A stretch of DNA of 64,000 bases from Cellulophaga sp. F20128 (GCF_023015805.1 NZ_JALKBA010000019.1:1-64000), one strand, 5' to 3'; counted from the first letter of the stretch, positions 1 to 8,114 are shown. Translations and numbers: made by a program. The notes: a model not told the origin generated them from the sequence alone.

Positions 1-160
1 CCAAAATAATTACCTCTAATCCGTAGCTGCTTTATATTCTTTTTTATCGATCACCATTTTGGCAATAATCTCTTGGTACTATTTTTACCAAAATAAATAC
101 CTCTAATCCGTAGCTGCTTTATATTCTTTTTTATCGATCACCATTTTGGCAATAATCTCT
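1..160. repeat. 87-bp-period direct duplication of the acyl-CoA dehydrogenase 3' end
   Basis: Bases 1-73 repeat at 88-160 with a single mismatch (base 10 T against base 97 A); the copies are separated by 14 unrelated bases (74-87). The right copy is the true 3' end of the acyl-CoA dehydrogenase gene, about the last 18 codons, its stop and 15 bases beyond. The left copy holds the same codons and stop (bases 16-18) with no gene body in front. The left copy may continue beyond the window edge. It is either a small tandem duplication or an assembly or contig-edge artefact; the sequence alone cannot decide. Confidence 0.85.
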
Positions 161-1272
161 CTCAAGATTTCAGAAGTGCCGCCACCAATAGGTCCTAATC
201 TGCTATCTCTTAACAGTCGGGCCATTGGATAATCTTCCATATAGCCGTATCCTCCTAAAAACTGCAAGCAATCATAAACAACCTCATCGGCCATTTTGGT
301 AGATTTTAATTTTGATATGGTTGCCTCTTTAACTACATATTCACCTCGATCTAACCGATATGCCACAGCATAATTATACTCCCTACATATTTCCATATCC
401 GCATACAAATCTGCATACTTATGCCGCAAAGCCTGGTAGCTATCTATTGTTTTACCAAAAGTAGTACGCTCAGACATATATTGACGGGCATACTCTAAAG
501 CATATTCTGCCCTAGCATGTGCATTAACACCCATAATTAATCGTTCTAGCGCAAAGTGTTGCATGATATATGAAAACCCTTTTCCCTCTTCACCCATTAA
601 ATTAGAAGCAGGTATAACTACATTATCAAACGCAATCTCAGCAGTATCTGACGCTCTCCATCCTAACTTATTTAATTTAGAGGCAGACACCCCTACAGTT
701 TCTTTATCTATAACAAAAATACTAATCCCTTTGTTTCCTAACTCTGGACTTGTCTTTGCCGCAACAACCATATAATCACAGTAAACACCGTTGGTGATAA
801 ACGTTTTTGAGCCATTGATAATATAAGATTCTCCCTTCCGTTCTGCTGTGGTACGCATCCCGGCTACATCACTACCTCCAAAAGGCTCGGTTACACAAAG
901 ACAACCTATTTTTTCACCTGCAATACTAGCTGTTAGATATTTATTTTTAATGGCATCATCTCCTTCCTTTGTAATATGAGTCATTGCTAAATAAGCATGT
1001 GCCCACATTGCAGCTGCAAAACCACCTGAATTAATTTTTTGCAACTCCTCTAAAAAAATCACAGTATAAAACAAATCCAAATCCAATCCTCCAAAGGTTT
1101 CCGGAGAAGCCAAACCAAAATAGCCCATATCCCCAAATTTCTTCCAAATAGAACGGTCTATGGTTCCTGTTTCCTCCCATTTTTCAATATTCGGAACTAC
1201 TTCTTTCTTTAAAAAATCTTTTAGACTTTCTCTAAATAATTGATGTTCTTCTGTGAAGTACATACTTTTCAT
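103..1272 (-). CDS. acyl-CoA dehydrogenase family protein (IVD/LCAD-type active site)
   Basis: A 389-residue flavoenzyme that should oxidise an acyl-CoA to the trans-2-enoyl-CoA, passing electrons to ETF. The family signature CVTEPFGGSD is at 126-135 and the C-terminal signature LGGYGYMEDYP precedes IGGGTSEI near 362-369. In short- and medium-chain enzymes the catalytic Glu sits in the latter motif (YEGT); here that position is Gly 364. Instead Glu243 in the ALERL motif matches the Glu of isovaleryl-CoA and long-chain acyl-CoA dehydrogenases, so a branched or long-chain substrate is inferred. The start is the ATG at 1272; the protein begins MKSMYF, so a start three codons later is possible. 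It follows the helix-hairpin-helix gene by 11 bases, probably in one transcript. Confidence 0.93.
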   Translation of the reverse strand: MKSMYFTEEHQLFRESLKDFLKKEVVPNIEKWEETGTIDRSIWKKFGDMGYFGLASPETFGGLDLDLFYTVIFLEELQKINSGGFAAAMWAHAYLAMTHITKEGDDAIKNKYLTASIAGEKIGCLCVTEPFGGSDVAGMRTTAERKGESYIINGSKTFITNGVYCDYMVVAAKTSPELGNKGISIFVIDKETVGVSASKLNKLGWRASDTAEIAFDNVVIPASNLMGEEGKGFSYIMQHFALERLIMGVNAHARAEYALEYARQYMSERTTFGKTIDSYQALRHKYADLYADMEICREYNYAVAYRLDRGEYVVKEATISKLKSTKMADEVVYDCLQFLGGYGYMEDYPMARLLRDSRLGPIGGGTSEILREIIAKMVIDKKEYKAATD

Positions 1273-1283
1273 AGTATTATTTT

Positions 1284-2177
1284 TTAATCAAGGGTCAAAT
1301 ATAGCTTAATTCTATCAATCTTTTTCGCCGGAAATTCAGGAACATCTAGTAAATCTGAAAACGAAACAAACCCTCCATTTTTATCTCGGTATGCCACTAT
1401 ATTTTTAGCTAAGCCATACTTTATATACACGATCTTTGAAATTTCATATGCGGTTGCCGTATTAATATTAACCAACGTTACACTTGGCTCATGCTGAACT
1501 TCAAAATAGGTAAGCAGCCTATTTGCCACCTCAACATCTAACCCGTACACATCATACAACTGTTCATTGACTAGAAAACCTCCTAGTGAGGCTCTAAATT
1601 TGAGGATACGCGCTGATAATTTCTCTCCAACACCCTTTACTTTTTGTAACTCTAAAGCTGTAGCCGTATTTAAATCTTGCACCACAATAGTACTTTCTGT
1701 ACTTTCCTTTTTAGCTAGGTTAGCGCCTTGAATTGAGGTATCCGATTGAACGGCACTTTTTTTAGTCCAATCTGGAAATTTAAAATATCCAGAAATCAGC
1801 TCCAATAGCGAGTCTGAAACTTGAGTTACTTTTTGAAATTCTACTGCAGAATTAACATATAGATCTTTTTGTCTAAAAGCAATGAGTCGATCTATTTCCG
1901 AAGTAGACATGCCCAACACATACCCTTTATAGTCCGTGATATAATTTGGATTGAACGGATAGATATGAAGCGTGTCTTTTTTTAAAGATTGATTTTTTAA
2001 GGAGTCTATAACTCGCTGCAGCTCTGCATCTGTGGTAAGCTGGGTTGTTGGAGTTTGAAAAACCCCCATAGTAATTACAAGGTAAAGTAGTTGAAGAATT
2101 ACGAGTATCATCAACAAAAAATAAATCCCACTTCGTTCATCTTTATTGAACTTAAAGTGGGATTTAAAACTTTTCAA
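1284..2177 (-). CDS. membrane-anchored helix-hairpin-helix (ComEA-like) protein
   Basis: A 297-residue protein with a hydrophobic anchor at about 19-40 followed by three helix-hairpin-helix units at roughly 75-135, 168-226 and 234-295. The middle one carries the clearest hairpin, KVKGVGEKLSARI at 179-191, like ComEA-type DNA-binding domains. Known relatives bind DNA non-specifically outside or at the membrane; a role in DNA uptake is only inferred. The frame has no ATG before the anchor: the start used is TTG at 2177, 13 bases after the symporter stop, because an internal ATG would cut into the membrane segment. The spacing suggests an operon with the genes on both sides. Confidence 0.8.
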   Translation of the reverse strand: MKSFKSHFKFNKDERSGIYFLLMILVILQLLYLVITMGVFQTPTTQLTTDAELQRVIDSLKNQSLKKDTLHIYPFNPNYITDYKGYVLGMSTSEIDRLIAFRQKDLYVNSAVEFQKVTQVSDSLLELISGYFKFPDWTKKSAVQSDTSIQGANLAKKESTESTIVVQDLNTATALELQKVKGVGEKLSARILKFRASLGGFLVNEQLYDVYGLDVEVANRLLTYFEVQHEPSVTLVNINTATAYEISKIVYIKYGLAKNIVAYRDKNGGFVSFSDLLDVPEFPAKKIDRIKLYLTLD

Positions 2178-2190
2178 TGTTGCGTTTTTA

Positions 2191-3807
2191 TTAGTAAATC
2201 TTTATAGCATCCAAATACCGCTGCAGACTCTTTTTAACTTTAGGGAATAAAATTAAGAGACCTATCATGTTCGGGAACACCAATGCCAATATCATAGCAT
2301 CAGAGAATTTAATCACTGCATCTAAAGTTGCAGCAGCACCAATTACAACAAATAGCAAGAATAAAACTTTATAAATTATATCTGCTACTTTTCCTCTTCC
2401 AAAAAGATACTTCCAAGATTGAAGTCCGTAATAAGACCAAGAAATCATAGTTGAAAAAGCAAATAGTATAATTGCAATTGTTAAAATATATTTAAAGCCT
2501 GGAATAACAGAATCATAGGCCATAGACGTTAAATCTACCCCTCCTACATAAGCTCCAGTTGCATTTATTTGCACTGTACTACCTACTGCATTTCCATAAT
2601 CAAAGGCAGCTGTATCCATATTAAAGAAAATAATTACCAATGCCGTCATTGTACAAATAACAACTGTATCAATAAATGGCTCTAACAATGCTACAATACC
2701 TTCACTAGCCGGATATCTTGTTTTTACTGCAGAGTGTGCAATTGCCGCCGATCCTGCACCAGCTTCATTAGAGAATGCTGCTCTTTGGAAGCCAACAATA
2801 ATAACACCTAATATACCACCTAATCCAGCTTCAGGAGAAAATGCTCCTGCAAAAATCATAGAGAAGGCATCTCCGATATACTTTATGTTAGCAAAAATTA
2901 TCACCAAGGATGCCAAAACATAAATACCAGCCATAAACGGTACAATCTTTTCTGTTACACTAGCAATCTTTTTAATCCCTCCAATAATTACAATACCCAC
3001 CAAAACGGCTAAAACTACACCTATCATTAAGCCAGTGGCACCTCCTTCTAAATTCAACATAGAACTTAATTGAACTGCCGCTTGGTTCGATTGGAACGCG
3101 TTACCTCCTCCAAAAGAAGCGCCAACACATAAAACTGCAAAAACCACAGCTAAAAATTTCCCTAAACGAGTCCAACCTCTTTCTTTTATCCCTTTTGACA
3201 AATAATACATTGGACCGCCATATACCGTTCCATCTGCACCGACATCTCTATATTTAACTCCTAATGTACACTCCACAAATTTTGTAGACATCCCAATGAG
3301 TCCACAAACAACCATCCAAAACGTTGCGCCAGGTCCACCTACGGCAATAGCCACGGCCACACCTGCAATATTACCTAAACCTACAGTACCAGACACTGCT
3401 GTTGCTAATGCTTGGAAATGACTTACTTCTCCCTCTTCACTTTCATCCCTAATTGTATCAGGAATATCACCACTTTCCGTCATGTGAAGCTCTACTTTTT
3501 CAACACCGTATTTTTCTACAGCTTCATACTTACCTCTTACTACTCTAATGGCCAAAGGAAATTTAGTAATTCCAGGAAACTTAAAATACACAGTAAAAAA
3601 TGTTGCCCCAACAACTAAAAGGATAAGCACTACAGGGATATTATGCCCTGCAATATTAATAGGAGTTAATACAAGGCTCTCCCATCCATCGGCAATGGGC
3701 ATAAAAAAGTCATTAATTTTCTCATCTATACTCTTTTCAGCAGCATCTTGAGCCATTGAAATTAAAGGCAAAAAAAGAGCCACTATTGAAAGAAATTTAA
3801 GTTTCAT
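2191..3807 (-). CDS. sodium:alanine/glycine symporter family (AGCS) protein
   Basis: A 538-residue multi-span membrane transporter of the alanine/glycine:cation symporter family. The family signature around GTVGLGNIAGVAVAIAVGGPG lies near residues 138-158, and AAFSNEAGAGSAAIAHS near 341-357 is also typical. The protein opens with a signal-peptide-like stretch (MKLKFLSIVALFLPLISMAQ), so the mature N-terminus would lie in the periplasm. An acidic segment (about 97-128, containing DESEEGE) separates the first membrane span from the signature. Expected role: Na+-driven uptake of alanine, glycine or a similar small amino acid. It starts with ATG at 3807 and probably heads the transcript running into the helix-hairpin-helix gene. 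Confidence 0.92.
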   Translation of the reverse strand: MKLKFLSIVALFLPLISMAQDAAEKSIDEKINDFFMPIADGWESLVLTPINIAGHNIPVVLILLVVGATFFTVYFKFPGITKFPLAIRVVRGKYEAVEKYGVEKVELHMTESGDIPDTIRDESEEGEVSHFQALATAVSGTVGLGNIAGVAVAIAVGGPGATFWMVVCGLIGMSTKFVECTLGVKYRDVGADGTVYGGPMYYLSKGIKERGWTRLGKFLAVVFAVLCVGASFGGGNAFQSNQAAVQLSSMLNLEGGATGLMIGVVLAVLVGIVIIGGIKKIASVTEKIVPFMAGIYVLASLVIIFANIKYIGDAFSMIFAGAFSPEAGLGGILGVIIVGFQRAAFSNEAGAGSAAIAHSAVKTRYPASEGIVALLEPFIDTVVICTMTALVIIFFNMDTAAFDYGNAVGSTVQINATGAYVGGVDLTSMAYDSVIPGFKYILTIAIILFAFSTMISWSYYGLQSWKYLFGRGKVADIIYKVLFLLFVVIGAAATLDAVIKFSDAMILALVFPNMIGLLILFPKVKKSLQRYLDAIKIY

Positions 3808-3891
3808 AAAGTTGGTTTTATATTTTTTTTAGTTAGTTAAGGTTGACAATATCCAAAAAATAATCAACGCAATCAAGGAATATTTACTAAA

Positions 3892-4908
3892 TTATAATGG
3901 TTTTTGAAAGATTTGATTCAATTTTATAATCTGCTCTGGCCTCCCTAAAACAATAACTTTACTTTTAGGCTCTAGCTCTAAATCTGCTTCTGGGTTAATT
4001 ATATATTCCCCGGCTGGAGTGATATACCCTATTATAGTACATCCCGTTTTTTTTCTTAAGTCCAAATCCCTTAATGAATTGTATTTCATTTGACCTCGAA
4101 GATCATCTATTGCTATCTCTTCTAATGTAGTAGTGTGCTCACCTTCCGCAGAGAGTTTATCCATAAAACTAATTAGGTCTGGCATCACAACTAAAGATGC
4201 CATATGATTCCCTCCTATTTTATCTGGCATGATCACTTTATTTGCTCCTGCCAACATTAGTTTTTTCTGAGAATTAGCCAAAGAAGCCCTACTTATTATA
4301 AAAAGTTCTTTATTTAATTGGCGCGCCGACAATACCACAAAAAGGTTAGACGCATCATCTGGCATTGCAGTTATTAAATATTTGGCCCTACCAACACCTG
4401 CCTCCTCCAAAATCTCATCATCAGTAGCATCGCCCTCCATAAAGAGAACCTCATCTTCATACTTTTCTATAACTTCCTTGTCTCTCTCGATAACTACAAA
4501 AGGTCTTTTATAAGTACTTAAACGCTGTGCTGCTTGCTCACCATTTCTACCAAAACCACAAATAATTATATGGCCAGACAATTCGTTTATCTTACTCTTC
4601 ACTCTCTTCTTTTTTAATAATTGCAATGAATTTCTTCCTAAAAGATATTCCGTTATAACAGATATGGCATAGGCCACTATAAATACACTAGATACAATTA
4701 AAAAAATTGTAAATATTTTTGATACATCATCAAGCGGCTTAACTTCTGAGAACCCAACTGTGGTTACCGTAATAACTGTCATATAAACAGCTTCCATCCA
4801 GCTGTAATTTGAAATAAACCGATATCCTAAAACCCCAACCGCCAACACTAAGACAATTAACATCTCAGCCAAGTATATTTTGGATCTAAATAATTTTACC
4901 AATTTCAT
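3892..4908 (-). CDS. potassium channel protein with RCK (TrkA-N/TrkA-C) domains
   Basis: A 338-residue two-span potassium channel. Membrane segments lie at about 11-31 and 65-90, with the pore loop between; the selectivity filter is TVGFSE at 50-55 (VITVTTVGFSEV), a TVGF variant of TVGYG. The cytoplasmic part begins with a Rossmann RCK domain, IIICGFGRNG at 114-123, with VIERD about 20 residues later for nucleotide binding, and ends with a TrkA-C domain (about 255-338, ending EPKSKVIVLGRPEQI). Known relatives gate K+ flow in response to bound nucleotides or ions. It stands between the symporter and the PspC-like gene, all on the minus strand, with an 84-base gap to the symporter. Confidence 0.93.
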   Translation of the reverse strand: MKLVKLFRSKIYLAEMLIVLVLAVGVLGYRFISNYSWMEAVYMTVITVTTVGFSEVKPLDDVSKIFTIFLIVSSVFIVAYAISVITEYLLGRNSLQLLKKKRVKSKINELSGHIIICGFGRNGEQAAQRLSTYKRPFVVIERDKEVIEKYEDEVLFMEGDATDDEILEEAGVGRAKYLITAMPDDASNLFVVLSARQLNKELFIISRASLANSQKKLMLAGANKVIMPDKIGGNHMASLVVMPDLISFMDKLSAEGEHTTTLEEIAIDDLRGQMKYNSLRDLDLRKKTGCTIIGYITPAGEYIINPEADLELEPKSKVIVLGRPEQIIKLNQIFQKPL

Positions 4909-4979
4909 CTATCTGTGGTTTTGCAATACTTATCTCATGAACTCATCACCTACAACCAATTAAACCCGATCAGTTCCTA

Positions 4980-5207
4980 TTACAAATCAAAAACAGACGT
5001 TCTCTTGGTATACATTAAGTCTTTAATTTTTAACCAAAAAGCTAGAAATAAATAAAGAGCAAATCCAAAGCCTAAAGTCACAAAAGTTACATAAATAAAG
5101 GAAGTACGCACTACTCTTGCCCGAATACCTAGTCGTTCTGCAATCCGCCTGCAAACTTCAAAGCCACGCTTTTGAAAATAATACAATATTTTATAGAAAA
5201 AAATCAT
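4980..5207 (-). CDS. PspC domain-containing small membrane protein
   Basis: A 75-residue protein matching the core of the PspC family: a basic N-terminal part (FEVCRRIAERLGIRARVVRTSF) followed by one or two membrane segments (about 36-60, FIYVTFVTLGFGFALYLFLAFWL). PspC proteins take part in phage-shock or envelope-stress responses in other bacteria; here only the family fold is supported. It follows the DUF2851 gene by 9 bases and is probably co-transcribed with it, a pairing I recall as common in flavobacteria. Confidence 0.85.
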   Translation of the reverse strand: MIFFYKILYYFQKRGFEVCRRIAERLGIRARVVRTSFIYVTFVTLGFGFALYLFLAFWLKIKDLMYTKRTSVFDL

Positions 5208-5216
5208 TGTCTAAAT

Positions 5217-6500
5217 TTAATTATTTCTGCTTAATAAACTACTACCAACTGCACATTGCAAACATTTATTTTTTAAACAGTAGTTCGAATAAAGCTCCAA
5301 TATAGCCTGACTTTCCTTTGCAGAATGGATAGACTTGGTAAGTTTTGTAAAATTAGTTACAATACTATTCTTCTCCTTTTGCAAGCTGGAAATGATATTT
5401 AGTACAATCTCATTCTCATCTTTCCCTAGGTGTTTGGCGTAACAAAACCGCAACGGCAGTATTGTATTAATGACAATAAGTTGAACAAAGGACTTGGTTA
5501 TCTTTTTGCTGCTTTTCCTAGAAATCTTTCCAAAAGTGTAGTGATCATCCCAATAGGCACTGGCAGCTACATTAAACACCTCATACATCTCCTTAAGCGA
5601 GGTTGTCCGCATTAGCACAGCAAACAATGTTTGATGCTTCCCATAGAGATTAGCAATTTGAGACAATCTAATTGTTGGAAAATTGGTTGGTCTCAATCTA
5701 TAAAAAGCAGCCTTGACAACAGTTTCATCAGCTACTTTAAATTTCCTTTTCAAAAAAGTATATTCAGTATTGAGGCGACTATAATAAACATCCAAAACAT
5801 CTTTATCACCCAACAAACCCGCTGCACCTAAGAGCAAACTTTCTGTTTTTACTGGGTCGTTACAAATCTTTCTAAAAACCTTATAATCAATAGATTTTGC
5901 AATTGCATAAAATGATTCGCCATTAATTATAGAACCGAAATTTTTCATCAGCATAACAAACAAAACCTGCTCCCAATCATTCTTAGACTCCTTCAATAAA
6001 TTAAAAACAACAGCAGATTTTTTCTCTAAGCGTTCTATAAACAAACGATCCAACCAATTTTGAAACAAAAATTGATCTACACCTCCAATTTCCTTTTCAC
6101 AATTTATAAAATTCTTGTTTCGGGTGTCGAAAAGATTCTGATAGGCTTTTAATAGTGTTGGAGCAATGAATGCTTTTAATTCTAAGGTAGGAATTTCAGA
6201 ATTATCAGCTCTAAATATGGTTGCATCATCTTCCCAAACAACGTGTAGAATTACATTGTTATAATTTTCGTCTACCTCATGGTTATGAGCATACCAATCG
6301 GAAGCTTTGATATGTAGCTCCACATTACCCGCCCACAATTGACTCCCAATAGTAAGTTTTGCATTAAAAAAATCTGGACCAGCATTTGTATTATGAGTAC
6401 CGACGGATTCAACCACTATAGCTTCGCCCTTGGTCGTGTGTAAACCTTTTAACTGCACTTTTTTATATTTCCATATAAAATGTAAAAGGTCTTCTCTCAT
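5217..6500 (-). CDS. DUF2851 family protein
   Basis: A 427-residue protein recognised as DUF2851 by its start (MREDLLHFIWKYKKV), the conserved block GTHNTNAGPDFFNAKLTIG near 35-53, and GNVELHIKASDWYAHNH near 59-75, which resembles an endonuclease-like beta core. Four cysteines are clustered at the C-terminus (YCLKNKCLQCAVG plus an earlier Cys). The biochemical role is unknown; the family is largely restricted to Bacteroidota. It lies 46 bases after the rhodanese gene and directly before the PspC-like gene on the same strand. Confidence 0.88.
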   Translation of the reverse strand: MREDLLHFIWKYKKVQLKGLHTTKGEAIVVESVGTHNTNAGPDFFNAKLTIGSQLWAGNVELHIKASDWYAHNHEVDENYNNVILHVVWEDDATIFRADNSEIPTLELKAFIAPTLLKAYQNLFDTRNKNFINCEKEIGGVDQFLFQNWLDRLFIERLEKKSAVVFNLLKESKNDWEQVLFVMLMKNFGSIINGESFYAIAKSIDYKVFRKICNDPVKTESLLLGAAGLLGDKDVLDVYYSRLNTEYTFLKRKFKVADETVVKAAFYRLRPTNFPTIRLSQIANLYGKHQTLFAVLMRTTSLKEMYEVFNVAASAYWDDHYTFGKISRKSSKKITKSFVQLIVINTILPLRFCYAKHLGKDENEIVLNIISSLQKEKNSIVTNFTKLTKSIHSAKESQAILELYSNYCLKNKCLQCAVGSSLLSRNN

Positions 6501-6546
6501 CCTATATCCTTATTTTTCGTTTTGTTCCACCATGTTCAACGCAAAC

Positions 6547-6858
6547 CTACTCTACAACATCTCCTTCCCAATTCATAAACCCTCCTTCTAAGTTATACGC
6601 ATTCTCAAAACCAAGACTATTCATTATTGCGCAAGCTTGCCCACTACGGTTACCCGACCTGCAATATACATAATATGACTTTGTTCTGTCTAATTTCTCT
6701 AATTCCTCTAGGAAACCCTGTCCTAAATAAATATCTATATTGGTCGCGTTCGGTATATACCCTTCAGCTACCTCATCTTCAGTGCGTACATCCAAAACAA
6801 AAGCATTGTCATCTTCTGCTAATTTAGCACTCCATTCTTCTTGTGTTAAATCTATCAT
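6547..6858 (-). CDS. rhodanese-like domain protein
   Basis: A 103-residue single-domain rhodanese. The active-site loop is YCRSGNRSGQA with the catalytic cysteine near residue 66, and the upstream FVLDVRTEDEVAEGYIPNATNI block is typical. Such proteins carry sulfur as a persulfide; the acceptor here is unknown. There is no signal peptide, so it is cytoplasmic. It is transcribed divergently from marR; its own -7 element (minus strand, 6873-6880) lies in one arm of an inverted repeat whose other arm is the marR -7 element, so the two genes may respond together. Confidence 0.93.
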   Translation of the reverse strand: MIDLTQEEWSAKLAEDDNAFVLDVRTEDEVAEGYIPNATNIDIYLGQGFLEELEKLDRTKSYYVYCRSGNRSGQACAIMNSLGFENAYNLEGGFMNWEGDVVE

Positions 6859-6872
6859 AATTATATTTTTTT

Positions 6873-6880
6873 CAAATGTA
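6873..6880 (-). promoter_or_regulatory. -7 element (TACATTTG) for the rhodanese gene
   Basis: On the minus strand this reads TACATTTG, an exact match to the Bacteroidota -7 consensus TAnnTTTG, 14 bases before the rhodanese ATG. It is part of the arm CAAATGTAATT (6873-6883), which is the exact reverse complement of AATTACATTTG at 6896-6906. Confidence 0.6.
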
Positions 6881-6898
6881 ATTAAAATAAAAAAGAAT

Positions 6899-6906
6899 TA
6901 CATTTG
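6899..6906 (+). promoter_or_regulatory. -7 element (TACATTTG) for marR-yceI
   Basis: An exact match to TAnnTTTG, 22 bases before the marR ATG at 6929. It faces the rhodanese -7 element at 6873-6880 in mirror image. Its last three bases are also the first three of a 12-bp palindrome, so a protein bound there would cover the promoter. Confidence 0.65.
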
Positions 6907-6915
6907 TATATACAA
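6904..6915. promoter_or_regulatory. candidate MarR operator: perfect 12-bp palindrome TTGTATATACAA
   Basis: TTGTATATACAA is its own reverse complement. It overlaps the marR -7 element and the expected transcription start, and lies 13 bases before the marR start codon. MarR-family dimers commonly bind such palindromes in their own promoter, so autorepression is inferred from position and symmetry only. Confidence 0.5.
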
Positions 6916-6928
6916 TAGTTGTAGTGTA

Positions 6929-7405
6929 ATGAATGTAGAAAAAATTATAAAGGTTAAAAAACCACTGCCCGTAGAGACAAAAACTATTCTTCATTTACTA
7001 TTGGTAAATCAAAGAATATCAGAATTTACAGCGGAAGCTTTAAAACCTTTTGATGTTTCAACACAACAATTTAACGTATTGCGAATTTTAAAAGGTCAAA
7101 ACGAGAAGGCAGCAAACCTAAGTACACTTAACGAAAGAATGGTAAGTAAAATGAGTAACACCACTCGATTAGTGGATAAGTTAATTTTAAAAAAATTGGT
7201 AAAACGAACCGTTTGTGAGTCCAATAGGAGAAAAATAGAAATATTTATCACAAAAAAAGGCAAGGAAGAGCTTAAGAAAATGAGTGAGGTAATTTTAAAA
7301 ACCGAAAAAAAATTACTACAAAACATTTCCACTAGTGAAATGAATGAATTAAACGAATTATTAAATAGGTTAAACACAAACAATTCAGAAGAACAAAAAT
7401 TATGA
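6929..7405 (+). CDS. MarR family transcriptional regulator
   Basis: A 158-residue winged-helix regulator. The chosen start is the ATG at 6929 (MNVEKIIKV), just after the promoter; a longer frame opening upstream would run through the promoter and the rhodanese gene. Characteristic parts are QQFNVLRILKGQNEKAANLSTLNERM (helix-turn-helix region), the recognition stretch MVSKMSNTTRLVDKL, and the wing VKRTVCESNRRKIEIFITKKG. A C-terminal dimerisation helix follows. Its stop overlaps the start of yceI by four bases (ATGA), so the two are translationally coupled, and the likely target is this same operon. Confidence 0.92.
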   Translation: MNVEKIIKVKKPLPVETKTILHLLLVNQRISEFTAEALKPFDVSTQQFNVLRILKGQNEKAANLSTLNERMVSKMSNTTRLVDKLILKKLVKRTVCESNRRKIEIFITKKGKEELKKMSEVILKTEKKLLQNISTSEMNELNELLNRLNTNNSEEQKL

Positions 7406-7962
7406 AAAAACTATCAGTAAGCATTTTTGCATTAGTTATGGCATTAGGATCTATAACAGCACAAGAGAAAAAAGTAAATACAGAAGCTAGTTCCATTGAA
7501 TGGAAGGGCTATAAAGTAACAGGTTCGCATACAGGAACCTTAGCCATTAAAGAAGGGGCTTTAGTTTTTAATAACGACAAATTAAGCGGTGGAGAGTTCG
7601 TTGTAGATATGACAACATTGACTGTTACAGACTTGGAAGGTGGAATGAAAGCAAAATTGGAAGGCCACTTAAAGTCCGATGATTTCTTTAGCGTAGAAAA
7701 AAATACTAGTTCCAAATTGGTATTTACCATAGATTCAGCAGAAGGTAAGAATGCATATGCTGCAACTGGAAACCTTACTATAAAAGGGATCACCAAACCT
7801 GTATCTTTTGTAATTTCCGTATATGGCAGTAAAGCTACAGCCAGTTTAAAAATAGACAGAACAGACTATGACATACAGTACAGATCTGGTAGTTTCATTG
7901 AAAACTTAGGAGACAAGGCTATTTACGATGATTTTGATTTAGTAGTGGATTTAGAATTTTAA
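7402..7962 (+). CDS. YceI family periplasmic lipid-binding protein
   Basis: A 186-residue secreted protein with a signal peptide (MKKLSVSIFALVMALGSITAQ, cleavage after about residue 21). The mature part fits the YceI lipocalin-like barrel: SIEWKGYKVTGSHTGTLAIKEG, GGEFVVDMTTLTVTD, then LTIKGITKPVSFVISV. Family members bind isoprenoid-like lipids in the periplasm; the ligand here is unknown. It overlaps marR by four bases and is followed by a strong terminator at 7981-8008, so the operon is marR-yceI only. Confidence 0.93.
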   Translation: MKKLSVSIFALVMALGSITAQEKKVNTEASSIEWKGYKVTGSHTGTLAIKEGALVFNNDKLSGGEFVVDMTTLTVTDLEGGMKAKLEGHLKSDDFFSVEKNTSSKLVFTIDSAEGKNAYAATGNLTIKGITKPVSFVISVYGSKATASLKIDRTDYDIQYRSGSFIENLGDKAIYDDFDLVVDLEF

Positions 7963-7980
7963 AAAACAAAACAATGTTAC

Positions 7981-8008
7981 AAACCTCACTTTTGTGAGGT
8001 TTTTTATT
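7981..8008 (+). terminator. terminator of the marR-yceI operon
   Basis: Stem AAACCTCAC (7981-7989) with GTGAGGTTT (7994-8002), a four-base TTTT loop, followed by a T-rich run. It separates yceI from the trp control region. Confidence 0.85.
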
Positions 8009-8024
8009 TTTTATTGGATCACAG

Positions 8025-8055
8025 TTTGGTATTACAAAATTCATTATTATATTTG
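8025..8055 (+). promoter_or_regulatory. trp operon promoter (-33 TTTG, -7 TATATTTG)
   Basis: TTTG at 8025-8028 and TATATTTG at 8048-8055 are 19 bases apart, matching the Bacteroidota promoter pattern. The -7 element ends only five bases before the ATG of the leader peptide (8061), so the transcript should begin at or within a few bases of that ATG. This implies a leaderless message for the leader peptide. Confidence 0.75.
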
Positions 8056-8060
8056 ACCCA

Positions 8061-8114
8061 ATGAAAACAATAACAAACATATGGTGGTGGAACAACTTAC
8101 GTCAAACGTCGTGA
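8061..8114 (+). CDS. trpL: trp operon leader peptide
   Basis: A 17-residue reading frame, MKTITNIWWWNNLRQTS, with three consecutive Trp codons (8082-8090) and stop TGA at 8112-8114. It sits between the promoter and a Rho-independent terminator, directly upstream of trpE, the classic layout of a transcription attenuator in which ribosome stalling at Trp codons senses charged tRNA-Trp. There is no room for a Shine-Dalgarno sequence, so initiation is probably leaderless. Confidence 0.88.
   Translation: MKTITNIWWWNNLRQTS

Noticed and set aside
3412-3751. Plus-strand frames inside the symporter gene.
   Set aside because: They are antisense shadows of a well-supported gene and have no promoter or family features.
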